Part shown: positions 47,663 through 59,551 of the stretch, piece after piece
How positions within the stretch are numbered: the stretch's first letter is position 1
Layout of the letters: every line of letters begins with the position of its first letter
Source: Coprinellus micaceus
Lineage: Eukaryota > Basidiomycota > Agaricomycetes > Agaricales > Psathyrellaceae
Assembly (NCBI GenBank): GCA_951394405.1
Contig: OX596338.1
Coordinates: 558,001 to 622,000, forward strand
Length of the DNA stretch: 64,000 nt
Direction of reading: 5' to 3'
Position numbers and translations under genes: made by a program
The notes under the pieces: model-generated
Database searches by the model: none
What the model was told of the DNA's origin: nothing
What the model saw: the letters and a program-made list of their open reading frames with translations, nothing else

Positions 47663-49729
47663 ATGACTTCGCATGAAGAGCCTGGAGTAGTGGCCCAGAA
47701 ACCGGGACACGGATACCCGCTGACATGGACTCCTGAAGGTGGCCTTCTTCCCAACGCCCTAGTCGATATAGGGTACGCGGAGGGGTTGTGAGTAACTGTT
47801 CCATCGAGGAGGACCGTAGGCTGACTTGACCTTCAGGTTCAAAATTACCCCTTTGCGTGAACTGACGATGCTGAGCTTCATCAACACTGTGACTGACAAG
47901 CCTGAATGGACCAAGAAGGTTCGCTTCCTCTCATCACATCGAACTCGGATCCCCAGACCACTCACTTACCTTCGGTGGTGATACCAGGTCTTCGATGAGG
48001 ATATCGTCCTCCGCTGGAAAACTGAGGCTGTCAAAACGGACGTTCGCGTTCAGGACCAGATGACTGAGCGGATGTTCGACTACTGTATCCAGGAGCTTCG
48101 CCATCGTTCTGAGCACCACAACGATTCAACCAGCGGTGCCATACACGTTTTTCCTGCCAGCGTCTACAAGTCAGACTCAGCCGTGTCCGCTGAGGTTAAG
48201 CTCGCCTTGCAAAAGGGTGTACAGGCCCTTGAGGACGTTCCTGAGCAAAGGAAGGATTGGCACCCTGGATCAGACGGAAGAGTGCTGGATCTGGTGCATC
48301 CGAGTCTATTTCCGTTGGTGTATGGGCATAGCAGGGTGCTTGCGCTAGGGGCTAAGGAGACTGCCCTAGATGATTGTATTCGGCGGTGTGGGGAGGGGGA
48401 GGTTCTTCCCCTTCCTAAACCTGAAGAATTCGAGGAGGGGTTGAAGAAGACCTTCGGGTGGCGCTACTCGAAAACCGGTGTGAAGGCGTACAGCCAGAAA
48501 TTCCAATGGCTTCCTTGCGAAGTCGACGTTTCCGGAGATAAACCTAGGTCAGTCCATTCGCACAATTGTGTACCATGTAGCATCGACTGACACTCCTCGC
48601 TCCAGGATCACCTCGTATATCAACAACTTGCACCCCAAGCACTATCGCAACCTTTACCACATCATCGAGGACATTATCGCAGCGGCGCTCCCCCTCTGGT
48701 CTCTCTCCCTCGCCCCACTCAAACACCGCTCGATATACCACTTGCCTCGACGCATCGAATACAAGAAGTGCGAATACGACCCGGATCCTGAGGCGAGCGA
48801 GGAGTACCCACGACAAATCAACAACGAGGCCGAGGCCGACTTCTTCGATCGTGCAGAGCAGTGGTGGAACTGGGTGCAACAGACGAGGAGGGTAGTACTT
48901 CCGGACGCGCCAGAGCAGTTTCGCCCTTTGGAGGAGCCGGAGCCCTAGAATTTGAAGGAGGCCCTAGGGAAGAGGTCATTGCAGATCATTGTGAAGCTGG
49001 CTAATATCGAGTTGAGCCCGGAGAAGCCGGAGTACTCCGGCGGAACATGGCATGTCGAGGGACAGTTGGTCAGTATTTTGCAGGGGCTGCCATGTTTGTC
49101 AGAGCCCATTTATCTAACGCCGACCACAGAACGAAGCCATCTGCGCGACAGCCATATACTATTACTCGTCAGCGAACATCACTTCATCCAGCCTGGCGTT
49201 TCGCCAGCAGTCCCGTGATCCCGAGTATGACGATGTGCGGTACAGGCAAAACAACCACGACTGGCTGTACCCCGTCTTCGGATTACAGCAAGGAGAATCC
49301 AGCGTTCAAGACGTCGGGAGTGTCGAAACCAGGGAAGGGCGGCTGATCACCTTTCCAAATGTCCTTCAACATCAAGTGCAACCGTTCAAGCTCGCCGACT
49401 CGACAAAACCAGGACACAGAAAGATCCTGGCGTTGTTCCTTGTGGATCCAACCACTAGTGTGATCAGTACGGCAGACGTTCCGCCACAGAGGCTCGACTG
49501 GTGGGAGGAGGAGCTATCACAGCGTAGTGACGATGTGCAGCGTCAAAATCGCCTGACTGAGTTGCCTGCTGAGCTGAAGGAACAGGTTTTTGCCGAGGTG
49601 GAGGGCTTCCCGCTTGACTTGCTGAAGGCGAAAGAGTATAGAGAGGAGTTGATGGAAGAAAGGAAGGTGTTCGTTCTTGGTCATCAGGAGGAATTTGTTG
49701 CACCCTATATTTCTTTGTGTGAACACTGA
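47663..49729 (+). pseudogene. DUF4246 family gene with an in-frame stop
   Basis: Five exons (47663-47787, 47837-47918, 47988-48547, 48606-49068, 49130-49729) with the same intron phases as the copy at 39760-41783. Together they give 609 codons before the normal stop. Codon 370 (48946-48948) is TAG, in a variable segment between PLEEPEP and NLKEALGK. Everything downstream, including RSLQIIVKLANIEL, TWHVEGQL and REGRLITFPNVLQHQVQPF, stays in frame and well conserved. This is a very young nonsense mutation, a sequencing error or a readthrough site. If real, the product loses the predicted metal-binding half. Confidence 0.8.
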
Positions 49730-51002
49730 CGATTTGCCCGTTGTTGATGCAAATGAATAGCGATCACAGCAACGGAGGTAGATATCGCCTGAGGTGAACT
49801 AGCGCGACTCCCTCGGTGAGTAGCAACAATCGAAGGAGACGGAGAGACTCGCTTCAGGGTATGCATCTGGTATTATACGTACTGATCTTTGAAAACTCAA
49901 TGGATCTTTTGGTAAGATATCGATAACCTATGTTCACGGTTCGCCGTGGTTACCCCCACAGGCCTGATCTCGTCCCATGACATCGTCCCAGAGACTGTGC
50001 AGCCGTACGTAACCCACAATATTTTTTCATTATCATATATTTCAGCATTGAAGTAGACTCCCACCCGAGAACCTCTAATGCAATTATTCAGCCTGAGCTC
50101 GGTAATTCCCGCCTGCTCTTCTACATCATTCGAAGAATGCGTGCCATCACAGCTTCCGAGTCTGGGCGCCTAAATTTCATGTGGCCTCCATCGGATCCGC
50201 TCTTGATTGACCCTCTCACGTCGCCTCCGCGCTTTGTGTAACGAATCATAGCTGAATACATATGAGGCAGAGACACTCTTGCTAATTGGTCGAAGGCCGT
50301 GAACCTGGTTTTCGGCGAGAACTGAACTGCAGATGATCTATCAAAGCCTTGACTACCTTGATGCACTGGACAGACGGGAGAACTTGCACTACGAAGTAAC
50401 GCAATTCCTCGACCATAATACACAGATCAGCGAATACCTTGATGTGCTGGGTTGGGGGACACTGAATTGGGGCGAGGGTGCTCGCTCAGTGGGGTATGTT
50501 TGCTTCAGCAGAAGGCGGTTTCAAGTTCAACCGACTCGGCTGCTACGATAGGTGACTTGAGAGTTAGGACCGCTCATTATTCCCATCCTCCTCACAAACA
50601 GCCATCTTTTCTTTTCCTTTCCTCTACGCCGATATAGGGGTCAGAGTTCGTATCACGGTGAGAAGCAGAGTTTGGAGCAGCATCTTCCTAATAGCCTTGA
50701 CTTGGCAGTGGAGGGGGATTGACCCTGCGCCTTGGGCAGCCCAAGTTGTAAGGTGTCTGGCCGACATGAAATGACATGTAGTCAGACACTTTGATCTTCT
50801 CGAAGATACAGTAGGATTTGATATCACAATTGCCGGCGGGCTATGCGAACTCGAAGCACTGCTCTGCTGGTTATAGGTCCAACCAGCTCCAGGGTCAGAG
50901 ATATGTCATCTACCGAAAGGATTCCATGTTAGGTATGACAACGACCGAATGCGGCTATAGAATGAGGACGCCCTCTTCGAGCGTGCCACCGTGGGACGGG
51001 CG
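49730..51002. other. 1.3 kb spacer
   Basis: No supported gene. A plus frame from ATG 50333 (MIYQSLDYLDALDRREN) and an overlapping minus frame at 50121-50423 both look mildly protein-like, but neither has splice partners. Codons directly before 51003 (NEDALFERATVGRA) are open and may belong to an upstream part of the next gene. Confidence 0.35.
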
Positions 51003-51422
51003 ATGAGGAAAGCCGCGAAAGATACTGCGGACATCGCCGCGCAGAAGATATACGACATTGGAACCTCAGGCGGCTCTCGTCCTGGTCGTCCTGGTCCCTT
51101 CAGTGGGTGTGTACTACCGCGCCGCACCTCCACACTCACGATTAGGATGCTTACGGAGATAGTCCATCACAGCGCAAAGAAGCCCGCAGGGTTGAAGCCG
51201 AGACCAGGTGGTATCCGCCCCATCAAGTTCCCGAGCAGTGGAATCAAGGCTCCGAGCAAGCCCAGAGTCAACTACAAGGCCGCTTGCAATGCAGCAAAGA
51301 AGAAGTCCTCAAGGAGTGGTCGTAAGCCCAAGCCCGCGATTCGTCGTCCGGCTAAGCACGCTCCTCGTCCTGGAGGACATGCTGGCAAGCCTGTCAAGAT
51401 GCCCAAGAGGGGGCGCAAGTAG
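51003..51422 (+). CDS. Small lysine- and proline-rich basic protein
   Basis: 139 residues from ATG 51003. The second half is strongly basic (AKKPAGLKPRPGG, AAKKKSSRSGRKPKP, ending KMPKRGRK) and uses almost only AAG for lysine, the codon bias of an expressed basidiomycete gene. The first half (AAKDTADIAAQKIYDIG) could form a helix. The frame stays open upstream to about 50970, so a 5-prime exon may be missing. Composition suggests a nucleic-acid-binding or histone-H1-like protein, but I recognise no domain. Function unknown. Confidence 0.5.
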   Translation: MRKAAKDTADIAAQKIYDIGTSGGSRPGRPGPFSGCVLPRRTSTLTIRMLTEIVHHSAKKPAGLKPRPGGIRPIKFPSSGIKAPSKPRVNYKAACNAAKKKSSRSGRKPKPAIRRPAKHAPRPGGHAGKPVKMPKRGRK

Positions 51423-52006
51423 GCGAGTGTGTAGCGGCAGTTGCCATTGATACTGTTGGCGAATATAAACAGTGCCTTTTCTTTTCTTCAGCGAGCAGGT
51501 ATGCAGTAAGGCTCAAGTTTCGTTGATCCCGATGAAGGTTGCAATTGGCGTCCTTGGAAGAAAGCACCGGTCAGTTGCAGTTGGAATTGCGCAGCGAACC
51601 CTGGCTCACATGTGAAAAGGTGGAGATGTGGGCAGGGGCTGATCCAGTAGTGCTCGACTGAGGAGAAAAGTTCACCGCAGTCGTGTTAACCTGTGCTAGG
51701 GATCGAGGGCGAGGCGAGATGCGGTGGACGTGGTGTGGGCAGGCGCTCCCCCCGACGGCAGGCTTCGACTTGTTGACGTCGTCGCTGGAGTCATTGTTAG
51801 AGCCTCTCTGCAATGGCCAACTGGTCAGGAATAACGGAAAGTGCAACTCTTCTTGAATTGCTCGGGGGTTCCGGGAGAAGACCCGGGCAGACTCCTCTAT
51901 ATATACGAACCGACGATCATAATGCGCCCGAAATCGGTGGTTGGCGCCGCCGCCGCGCCCTGGGATCACCTCTCTTCCTCTCTCACCACAATCTCCCCAA
52001 AAGTGA
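51423..52006. other. 0.6 kb spacer and SAPS gene leader
   Basis: No gene seen. The part at 51940-52006 is CT-rich (CTCTCTTCCTCTCTCACC), as expected near a fungal transcription start, just before the SAPS start codon. Confidence 0.45.
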
Positions 52007-55000
52007 ATGTTTTGGAGGTAGTCCGGGAACAGCCTCCTTGCTATGTCTCTGACTTTGTTCATGATGTCGTTGTAGATTTGGTTTCAACAACGCATCGTCC
52101 ATCGACAGCCTTCTCGACCGGGACGATGTTGCACTCGAGGCGCTGCTGGACGAGGATGACCTGCTCCAGGAATGCAAGTCCCAGAATACGAGGCTGATAG
52201 AGTACTTTGGCCGCGAGGATGTGCTGATGCAACTGTTGGGGTATGTGACGGGGCAGACGGAGAGTGAGGAGAAGGCCAAGTTCAAGTGCGTATTTTGTTA
52301 TCTGGGTTGCATGAAGGGGTGTGTTTTAACTGCATTTCGTTCCACAGATATCCATATATTGCGACGGAGGTGCTCTGCAGCGAGATATGGACTATCGTCG
52401 AGACATGCATGCGGGAAAAGGATCGCCTGCTGGTCCCCTTTTGGGAGACAGTTCTGGATAGGCCTGCAGACGAGATGAAGACGCAGACGATTATGGCTTC
52501 GCATTTCTCGAAGATCAACTCGACGTTTTTGACGAAGAAGCCAGAGGAGGTGTGTGGGGTCAATGTGCCTAGGCGCTTCGCAGTATTGACTGACTGGGTT
52601 CCAGATGATTGCGTTTATCCAGGAGCAGCCGGACATCGTCCAGCGCCTTCTACAGCATATCGAAGCCAGTCCGTTCGTCGACCTTCTCGTGAGGATCATC
52701 CAGTTAGACGAACATTCGGCTGGGAATGGAGTGCTCGAAGTACGTTTGACTAACTGCTACTCCAAGAATACCCCTTAACAATTCCCCCTCTTGCAGTGGC
52801 TTTCGTCGCAAGACTTCATTCCACACCTCCTCGACCTCTTATCCCCTGATCACAGCACTGAAGTCCACAGTATCGTTACCGACCTCATCAAGGGTATCAT
52901 ATCCATGGCCACGCCCTCGCCTGCTGCTGGGATCACCGACGCCAACTCCAACGGCCCTGCATCGAATCGGTTTGCAAGGGAGCTAGCCAAGCGCGAAACG
53001 ATCACCAAGCTATTATCATTTATGCTATACGACTTTGATACGCTTCCGGCAGAACCACCCTACAGTTCAGAAGATGAGTCTACCGGCGAACCAACAGTGA
53101 AGATCCCCAACAGAGATAGCGCCACGTCTTCGGTCGTGCACTCGATAGCGGTGGTGATCGAGCTCATAAGGAAGAACAATTCGGATTACTTTGAGCCCTA
53201 CCTCTTCCACACCCTGCGCAACCGCCTTATTCAGGTGCAACAGCAGTCACTGTGCGACCCGGAAGGCACCAGGATTGCGTTGGAGGAGACGATGAAGGAG
53301 ATGGTTAATCGGATGGGGGTTGTGCATTTGGGTCCTGTGCTGGAAATGATGTGCGAGAATTTGGGCGACTTCCACAAGTTTTTGAAGGTGCCAAGATCTC
53401 TGGTAAGCAACACGTTCATCTTCGCGAAGAATGCATCCTGAGATCTTACACAGCAAGGACCCATCTCAACAACCGTTGGGTCGATAACGCCCCTAACACT
53501 CGAACGATACCGGATCCTCGAACTCCTCGCTGAGCTGCTGCATTGCTCCAACATGTCCCTCTTAAATCGCCCAGTTGAATTCCACCACCTCTACGACTCA
53601 GAAGGACGACTACAAGGCGGCCTTTCTGCGCTGGAAGAGTTGGCATCGGTGATTGCAATGAATGCTAGCAATGATAGGAGTCAAGACGATATCAGCGATG
53701 AAGAAGAGTCAGAGGTGAAACCCGCAAGGGATTTCCCAGTGCGTACGGTTACGCAGGACTCGCCTTCGTTGGACTCTGATGAGGATATGGATGAGCCAGG
53801 CAGCTCAGACGAGGAGATGGAGGAGATCGCGATGTACGATGAGCCCTTTTCTTCGAGTTCCACGGGGGTAGAGTCACCTGGTGCCTCGATCAATGTGGAG
53901 ACGGCCAGCATTTCGAGTACGGGGAGCAGTAGCAGTGGTGGCACAATATCTAATTCAGGAAGTTCACCTTCCACACCGATGGATGGGCGGCCTTCGCGGA
54001 GACAGTCGATGCGCTCGATTGGGTCCAGGAGGAGTTCGAGGAGGCGGAAAGATACGATGGATCAGAGCATAGAGGTCAAGCTGCCGATTGGGGAGCAGTT
54101 GAAGAAACAGTTCTTGGAGATGAATTTATTCTCGACGTTGCTTGTGAGCCTGTTCTTCTTTTCGCCGGCTGGGGGCTAATGTGCTTCCCCCCCCCCCCCC
54201 AGGACCTGTTCTTCGAGTTTCCCTGGAATAATTTCTTGCATAGCGCCGTGTACGACCTGATACACCAAGTGTTGACGGGGAATGTGGAGACGGGGCGAAA
54301 CCGAGAGCTTGCCATCTCGCTGTTCCGTGACGCCAAGATTATGCACAGGATCGTGCAAGGGCAGGCTCGAAATGATAAGGAGACGTGAGTTACTCTGCCT
54401 ACCCACCCTCATTCGGGCACTGAAAAGCTGGATATAGCACCTCAACGAAGGGAAGCCGGCTAGGATACATGGGCCACCTGACTCTCATCGCCGAAGACGT
54501 GATAACCGCCCTCGAACACTTTCCTCCAGAATTGCGGCTCCTCATCATCCAGTATGCACCAGAAGAAGAGTGGGATCGGTATGTGACTGGGCGGTACCTC
54601 GAGACCAAGGCCAACGATACGCGACTACTCGGAGGAGGCAAACCCGTCGTTGCTTCGAGGAATGTATCGCAGTGGAAGGTGGATGAGGACGAGATGTCGT
54701 CGGAAGGGGCGGGAGGAAGTTCGGCGACCAGGGGTGGGGGGATGAAGAGTGAATTTAGGCGTGTTCAGAGTGGAAGTGAGTTGCCGAGGAACACGGCTCA
54801 CTTCTTGCCAACGTCGATTGAGGAGGAAGAAGAGGATGAGGACGAAGACAGTACGAGGGCAGCTCACGTGCGTCGATTTTCAATTCCTCAGTCGGTGACT
54901 TTGACTGATGGTGGCTATCGTTGCTTTGCTCTAGTTCGCGCGTTACCTTGAGCAAGAGATGCACTCGTCTGCCGACCAGTTCAATTCCTCGGACGATGAC

Positions 55001-55663
55001 GACGACGACGATGAAGGAGGGTGGTTATCACAGTCGAGCTTCGGACTAAGGGACCCACCTGTATCGACGATTCATCAAGGTACAGAGCGGAGACCTCTCA
55101 GTGCGAGTGGGTTCGATGTGAGTCTTCAGGAGCATCATTCTCATGCACCCGCTTATCTAACGGAACACTTCCAGGACTCGTTTGCCCCTTCTTCCACAAG
55201 CAGCAGAGGCCACGACGACGTACATATCTCTCCGCCTTTTCGATCTCGAATTGTCGCTCATCGACTTTATAAATTGTAGGATGATGGCTTTGGCCCCTTC
55301 GCAGAAATTCCCGTCGACGTCCGGCCACCAGACCACAGCGATCTCTTTAACTTCTCCACCTCAATGTCTGACGATATGGACGATGCCTCCTTCGAATCAT
55401 TTGGCGATTTCGGCGACTTCCAGAGCGCTTCAACCGTGTTCGACGACGATGGTACCTTCGGCGGGAGTACAGAGCTAACACCGACTGGGACAGATAGTAG
55501 TTGGACTTTTGCTGGCGTTGCCACCCCTACGAGTAGTACAGGTTTGAGTGTGGGTGGTACGGGTACTGGGACGGCTAGTCCAGCGTCGGGGGCTGCGAGT
55601 GATTCGAGTATAGCGAGTTTGGATAGTGTAGAAGAGGCGATTATTGGGACTGGCAAGAAGTAG
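52007..55663 (+). CDS. SIT4 phosphatase-associated protein (SAPS family)
   Basis: Predicted 1025 residues from 11 exons: 52007-52017, 52076-52285, 52348-52549, 52605-52739, 52797-53402, 53454-54143, 54203-54384, 54438-54867, 54935-55117, 55175-55219 and 55280-55663. All junctions keep frame. The first exon codes only MFW plus two bases of Arg; splicing gives MFWRFGF, the classic SAPS start, so the microexon is well supported. The SAPS region runs to about residue 700 (FWETVLDRPADEM, FIQEQPDIVQRLLQHIE, ELLAELLHCSNMSLLN, FFEFPWNNFLH). It is interrupted by a Ser/Asp/Glu-rich insert, and an acidic tail follows. SAPS proteins are regulatory subunits of PP6/Sit4-type phosphatases. Intron 6 carries 13 consecutive C before its AG. 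Confidence 0.95.
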
Positions 55664-55881
55664 CACGATTGCTAATTATTTATATAACAGTAGTATTCGG
55701 GAGCCTGGGCAAGACATCAGCTTTGGGGTTCTGTATGAGGCCCCCACTTTCGAAACTCACACTGAGAACACGGGCGCCCCCTGGGGTAGATGCAGTTTCA
55801 ACATTGTGCCAGCCGCCGGGCGCCTATCAAATTTTATGGCTTGGGAATCAAACAGCGCCATTTTCGTCGTTCGTCATTGAC

Positions 55882-55910
55882 GGCCACCACCACCACCACC
55901 ACCACCATTC
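55882..55910 (+). repeat. CAC trinucleotide repeat
   Basis: Eight CAC units within CCACCACCAC...CATTCATAG, about 20 bp before the poly(A) polymerase start codon at 55929, in its leader. Confidence 0.8.
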
Positions 55911-55928
55911 ATAGCTCTCCCTCGTACA

Positions 55929-58183
55929 ATGTCCTCATCCTCAAAACAAGACTCAAAGGGACGTGAAAACAATAAAAAGGCCAAACAGCGCCGGAAAAAG
56001 AAGTCGGGCGACGCGACGCCAGTAACGAACCCAAGTGGACCATCTACACCAGCGCCAGGGCCTGCTGAAGACCCCTCGAGAAAAGGCGGCAAGGGTGCAG
56101 GCTTCGGTGGGGAAGACTACATTGGTTTTACGTTCTCCGACAAATCCGACGACGAAGACGAGTCGAGCTTCCATGTTGACGCGAAGGGGAAGGGTAGGGC
56201 ACGGGAGTTCGAGGGCGAGCCTCCAGCGGCAAAGTCTGGGAGAGACGACGACCGGGACCGCGATTCGAGGTCAAGAAAACGCGACCGCGACGATGGAGGG
56301 GATCGGGATCCGTTTCCACCGAGGGAGCGCGAATGGGACAGAGGGAAACGGGGGAGAAGTGACCGCGACCGCGACCGTGTAGGTTTCATCAAGCAATATG
56401 AGATGGTCTTTGAGCTTGACGATCTGCAGCGGTTTGACCCCTACTCGTCGAAGAAGGCGCCTTGGGTGGTAGATATCGAGTGGGAGGATTGCAAAAATGT
56501 TGCTGAAATGTGCGTCCATTGTGCGGTTCCCAGATGGACGTGAGGCTGACCCGCCCCAGGCTACACCAGGAAGTCGATGCGTTTGTGAAATGGATATCGC
56601 CTTCGCCGATCGAGGACGAGATACGGGGCCTCATCGTTGCCCAAATATCCAACGCTATCCAGCAGAAGTTCCCCGATGCGAAGGTGCTGCCGTTTGGGAG
56701 CTATGAGACGAAACTATACCTCCCTGGAGGGTATGTCGCATTTCCATGACCGTCACGGCCTATATACTAACCGTATCTCAGCGACATAGACTTGGTCATC
56801 ATGTCAGACTCGATGGCGTACAGCGACAAAGTCACCGTCCTCCATGCATTAGCGAATACCCTCAAGCGCAGCGGGGTCACCCCCCGGGTCAGCATCATCG
56901 CCAAAGCCAAGGTCCCCATCGTCAAATTCGTTACAACCCACGGCCGTTTCAACGTTGATATCAGCGTGAACCAGTCGAATGGCCTTCTCGCCGGTAAAAT
57001 CATCAACGGATTCTTGAAGAACATCCACCCACAAAAGAAGACGAGCGTGGCGCTGAGAAGTCTTATCATGATCACCAAGGCGTTCCTTGCCCAGCGTAGT
57101 ATGAATGAAGTATATACTGGAGGTCTGGGAAGTTATAGCGTCGTCTGTCTGGCGGTCAGCTTCCTGCAGATGCATCCCAAGATCAGGAGTGGCGAGATCG
57201 ACCCGGAGCGGAACCTTGGTGTCCTTGTTATGGAGTTTTTCGAGCTGTATGGGGTGCTTTTTAACTACGACGAAGTGGGCATTTCGCTACGCGAGGGCGG
57301 AACGTATTTCAATAAGCGGCAACGGGGCTGGTTTGATTATGGGAAGAGGGGGGTGTTATCAGTAGAGGACCCTGCGGATCCTTGTGAGTTGTCTCTTTGT
57401 CTCCTTGGGGAGGTATCTCATCCCCCTGTCTAGCGAACGACATCTCGAAAGGGTCGTTTGGTTTCCACAAAGTTAAGACAGCCTTCGCTGGTGCTCATAG
57501 CATCTTAACATCCACGGCATACATCCGAGCCAGCACCCTGCACTCGAGGCGAAGTGGAAGGTCAGTCCACCTGAGAGACCGCTACGAACCTGAAGATTTG
57601 TCTATCCTCTCAACGGTGATGGGCATCACGCAAGAGGTACGTTCCTCGGCACCCTCAGCAATCCCCTAGGTCTTCATAGGCTTGACTTTTGTGCTAGACC
57701 ATCAACCACCGTCGCCTTGTCCAAGAAATCTACGATGATCGAATTCTGCACGATATCCTTGGAGTAAAACCTCGCGCTACCGTCCAGGATACAGACTACC
57801 CAGTTACCGGGCGTTCGTCTCCTGAGATTAAGATTAAGGGTGCGGGTTTGGGGAAGGTTTGGAATGAAGAAGATACCCTGGGCTTTGAGGACGGTGCTGA
57901 GCATGACCTCAACGATGACGAGGATGGGCGTTATGCGATTGGGCAGCCTCCTCGAAAGCGACAGCGCCACGGCAACCAGGATGACTACCACACGACCTTT
58001 GTTACGGACGACGACGACGAGACGGAGGCGGGGGAGTACTCTAGCGAGGAGGATAGGTCAAAGCGACGGTCTGTTGTGAAGAGTCGGGCGAGCAAGCCGC
58101 GGACGCCTGAAGAGCGGGAGCGGAATAGGGATTATTGGCTATCGAAGGGCATCGGCTTTGGGGATGTTGAGGATAGCGATTAG
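55929..58183 (+). CDS. Non-canonical poly(A) polymerase, Trf4/Cid14 type
   Basis: Predicted 680 residues from exons 55929-56509, 56560-56730, 56782-57383, 57434-57636 and 57698-58183; introns are 50-61 bp. Residues 1-150 are highly charged, with Lys blocks and Arg-Asp repeats. The nucleotidyltransferase core has GSYETKLYLPGGDIDLVI (GS at 240-241, Asp252 and Asp254) and the third carboxylate Asp310 in RFNVDIS. The central and PAP-associated regions follow (GGLGSYSVVCLAVSFLQMHP, GVLVMEFFELYG, NDISKGSFGFHKVKTAF). The C-terminus is acidic and basic low complexity. Trf4/Cid14 enzymes add short A tails to aberrant nuclear RNA for exosome decay in the TRAMP complex. It lies 265 bp after the SAPS gene on the same strand. 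Confidence 0.95.
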
Positions 58184-58508
58184 ACTCTCGCACTAGATAC
58201 TTTTGCTCCCGCCCTTTGGTAACTGTATAGGTTTCATTCTACTGTTGGGTTTTGCTGAGGTGCTTTGATCAGAGATCGTTCGAACACGCTTTGACCAGAT
58301 CTGGAGGCCTACACAATGGCAGCGTGGAGCGTCCACATCCCAGGGCGGGTTATTTTGCCGTGCGCCACACTGTTTGGACAAAACCCGCCTCAAGCCACAA
58401 GTGTCATGATGCCATTCAACGGTGGGCGCCTATAATGACGCCAACCCGATTAAAACCGCCGACCCCTGACCACCTTCCGTCCTTCATCACGCTCCATCCA
58501 TCCCATCC
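58184..58508. other. 325 bp spacer
   Basis: Contains the poly(A) polymerase 3-prime end and the presumed promoter of the broken F-box-like gene; TATAAT at 58431-58436 lies 73-78 bp before its ATG. Nothing else is seen. Confidence 0.45.
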
Positions 58509-58859
58509 ATGTCGCAGTCTCTAGATCTCCCCGCCGAGATTACCGAGGGAATCCTCGACTGTCTCAACGAGCATAGGTCCACGCTCTTGACTGGCGGTTT
58601 CGTCTCAAAAGCTTGGCGTAGTCGCGCCTCCCACCTCCTCTTCTCTGATATCCTGTTCAAGGACCATGGACCAATCCTTAGCTATGGGGCTTTGCTAGAG
58701 CCTCAGGCGTGTACTCTCCCAACGAAGTACAGACGCGTTACTCTGCAGAATCAAAGAGCCCTACCAAGAGCAACGCATCGAAGTCGTTTTGCGCTCAATA
58801 CAGACTCCAAAAGAACTCCGAGTCGAAGTCGCAACTGCTTCGTGTCCACCGTCCTTCCT
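58509..58859 (+). pseudogene. F-box-like gene, frameshifted and cut by a retrotransposon
   Basis: Starts MSQSLDLPAEITEGILD with a clear F-box-like segment (to SHLLFSDILF), similar to the intact gene at 42592. The first frame resembles the family up to about 58745 (KYRRVTLQ). From about 58765 the similarity continues in the +1 frame (VVLRSIQTPKELRVEVATA, compare VLHTLAALEVIDSVKIDVAA in the gene at 42592). A one-base frameshift therefore lies between. At 58860 the sequence enters the terminal repeat of the Ngaro-like element. The rest of the gene, if it survives, should be beyond the right edge. Confidence 0.75.
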
Positions 58860-59048
58860 ATCTATGGATGGCGCTCGTCGTCGTCGAGCATGGTGGGACG
58901 ATGCGAAGCATCTGAGGACAAAGGTCAGTGACTCAAATATTGTGCATTCTGGATGGAGGCATGAGAGTGCAGATATGGGCAAAAGCCGTAAGGCTTTTCG
59001 CCCCGCCTGGCATCCCTGGTCTAAGGACCCGCCCGAGGCGAGCTGCGA
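58860..59048 (-). repeat. B2 terminal direct repeat of the Ngaro-like element
   Basis: 189 bp identical to 59552-59740. Its outer end at 58860 is the junction with the host gene. Confidence 0.9.
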
Positions 59049-59551
59049 GGGTGGGTGGGTCTAACGCACCGACCTCGCGCTCGGCGAGTACTTAGGACCG
59101 CGACAATGGCCAGAACGGGAAAGTTGTGTATTAAGATGTGAATTTTATGCTAGTTTGCCGACTGTGCAGTGGTTGTATGTTCTTCGAATGACTGATAATC
59201 GATGAGGATGAATTGTGTCTATGTGAGCTAGTGTGTCTATGTTGAGAACGTTGAATTAACCTATGGGATTGCGTATGGTAATGTGCAGGGTGGATGTGTG
59301 TTGCAAAAGGGAAAATCGAGATCAACGACGGTGATGGACATTGGAGCGTGTCGGTGCGTCAAAAGGGAGTGGTGGGTGGGTGAAAATGAGATGGTTGTGA
59401 AGCAAGAGGAGGAATGTATGCACTAGCGACGACGTTATACACGTTGTCGGGCGGTGAAGGGGAAAGGTAATGAGCTTCACCGCCCGACTCTGCTGATCCA
59501 TAGACGATACCCTAACCCTAGAGTCGTGCCTCCTTCCGTTTTAGGCCACGC
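59049..59551 (-). repeat. A2 segment of the split direct repeat
   Basis: 503 bp exactly between B2 and B1. In Ngaro-type elements this should be identical to the A1 segment at the other end of the element, outside the window. It contains a telomere-like CCCTAACCCTA at about 59508-59518. Confidence 0.7.

Noticed and set aside
59508..59518. CCCTAACCCTA as a telomere or chromosome end
   Set aside because: Only about two units, inside the A2 segment of a retrotransposon; genes continue on both sides.
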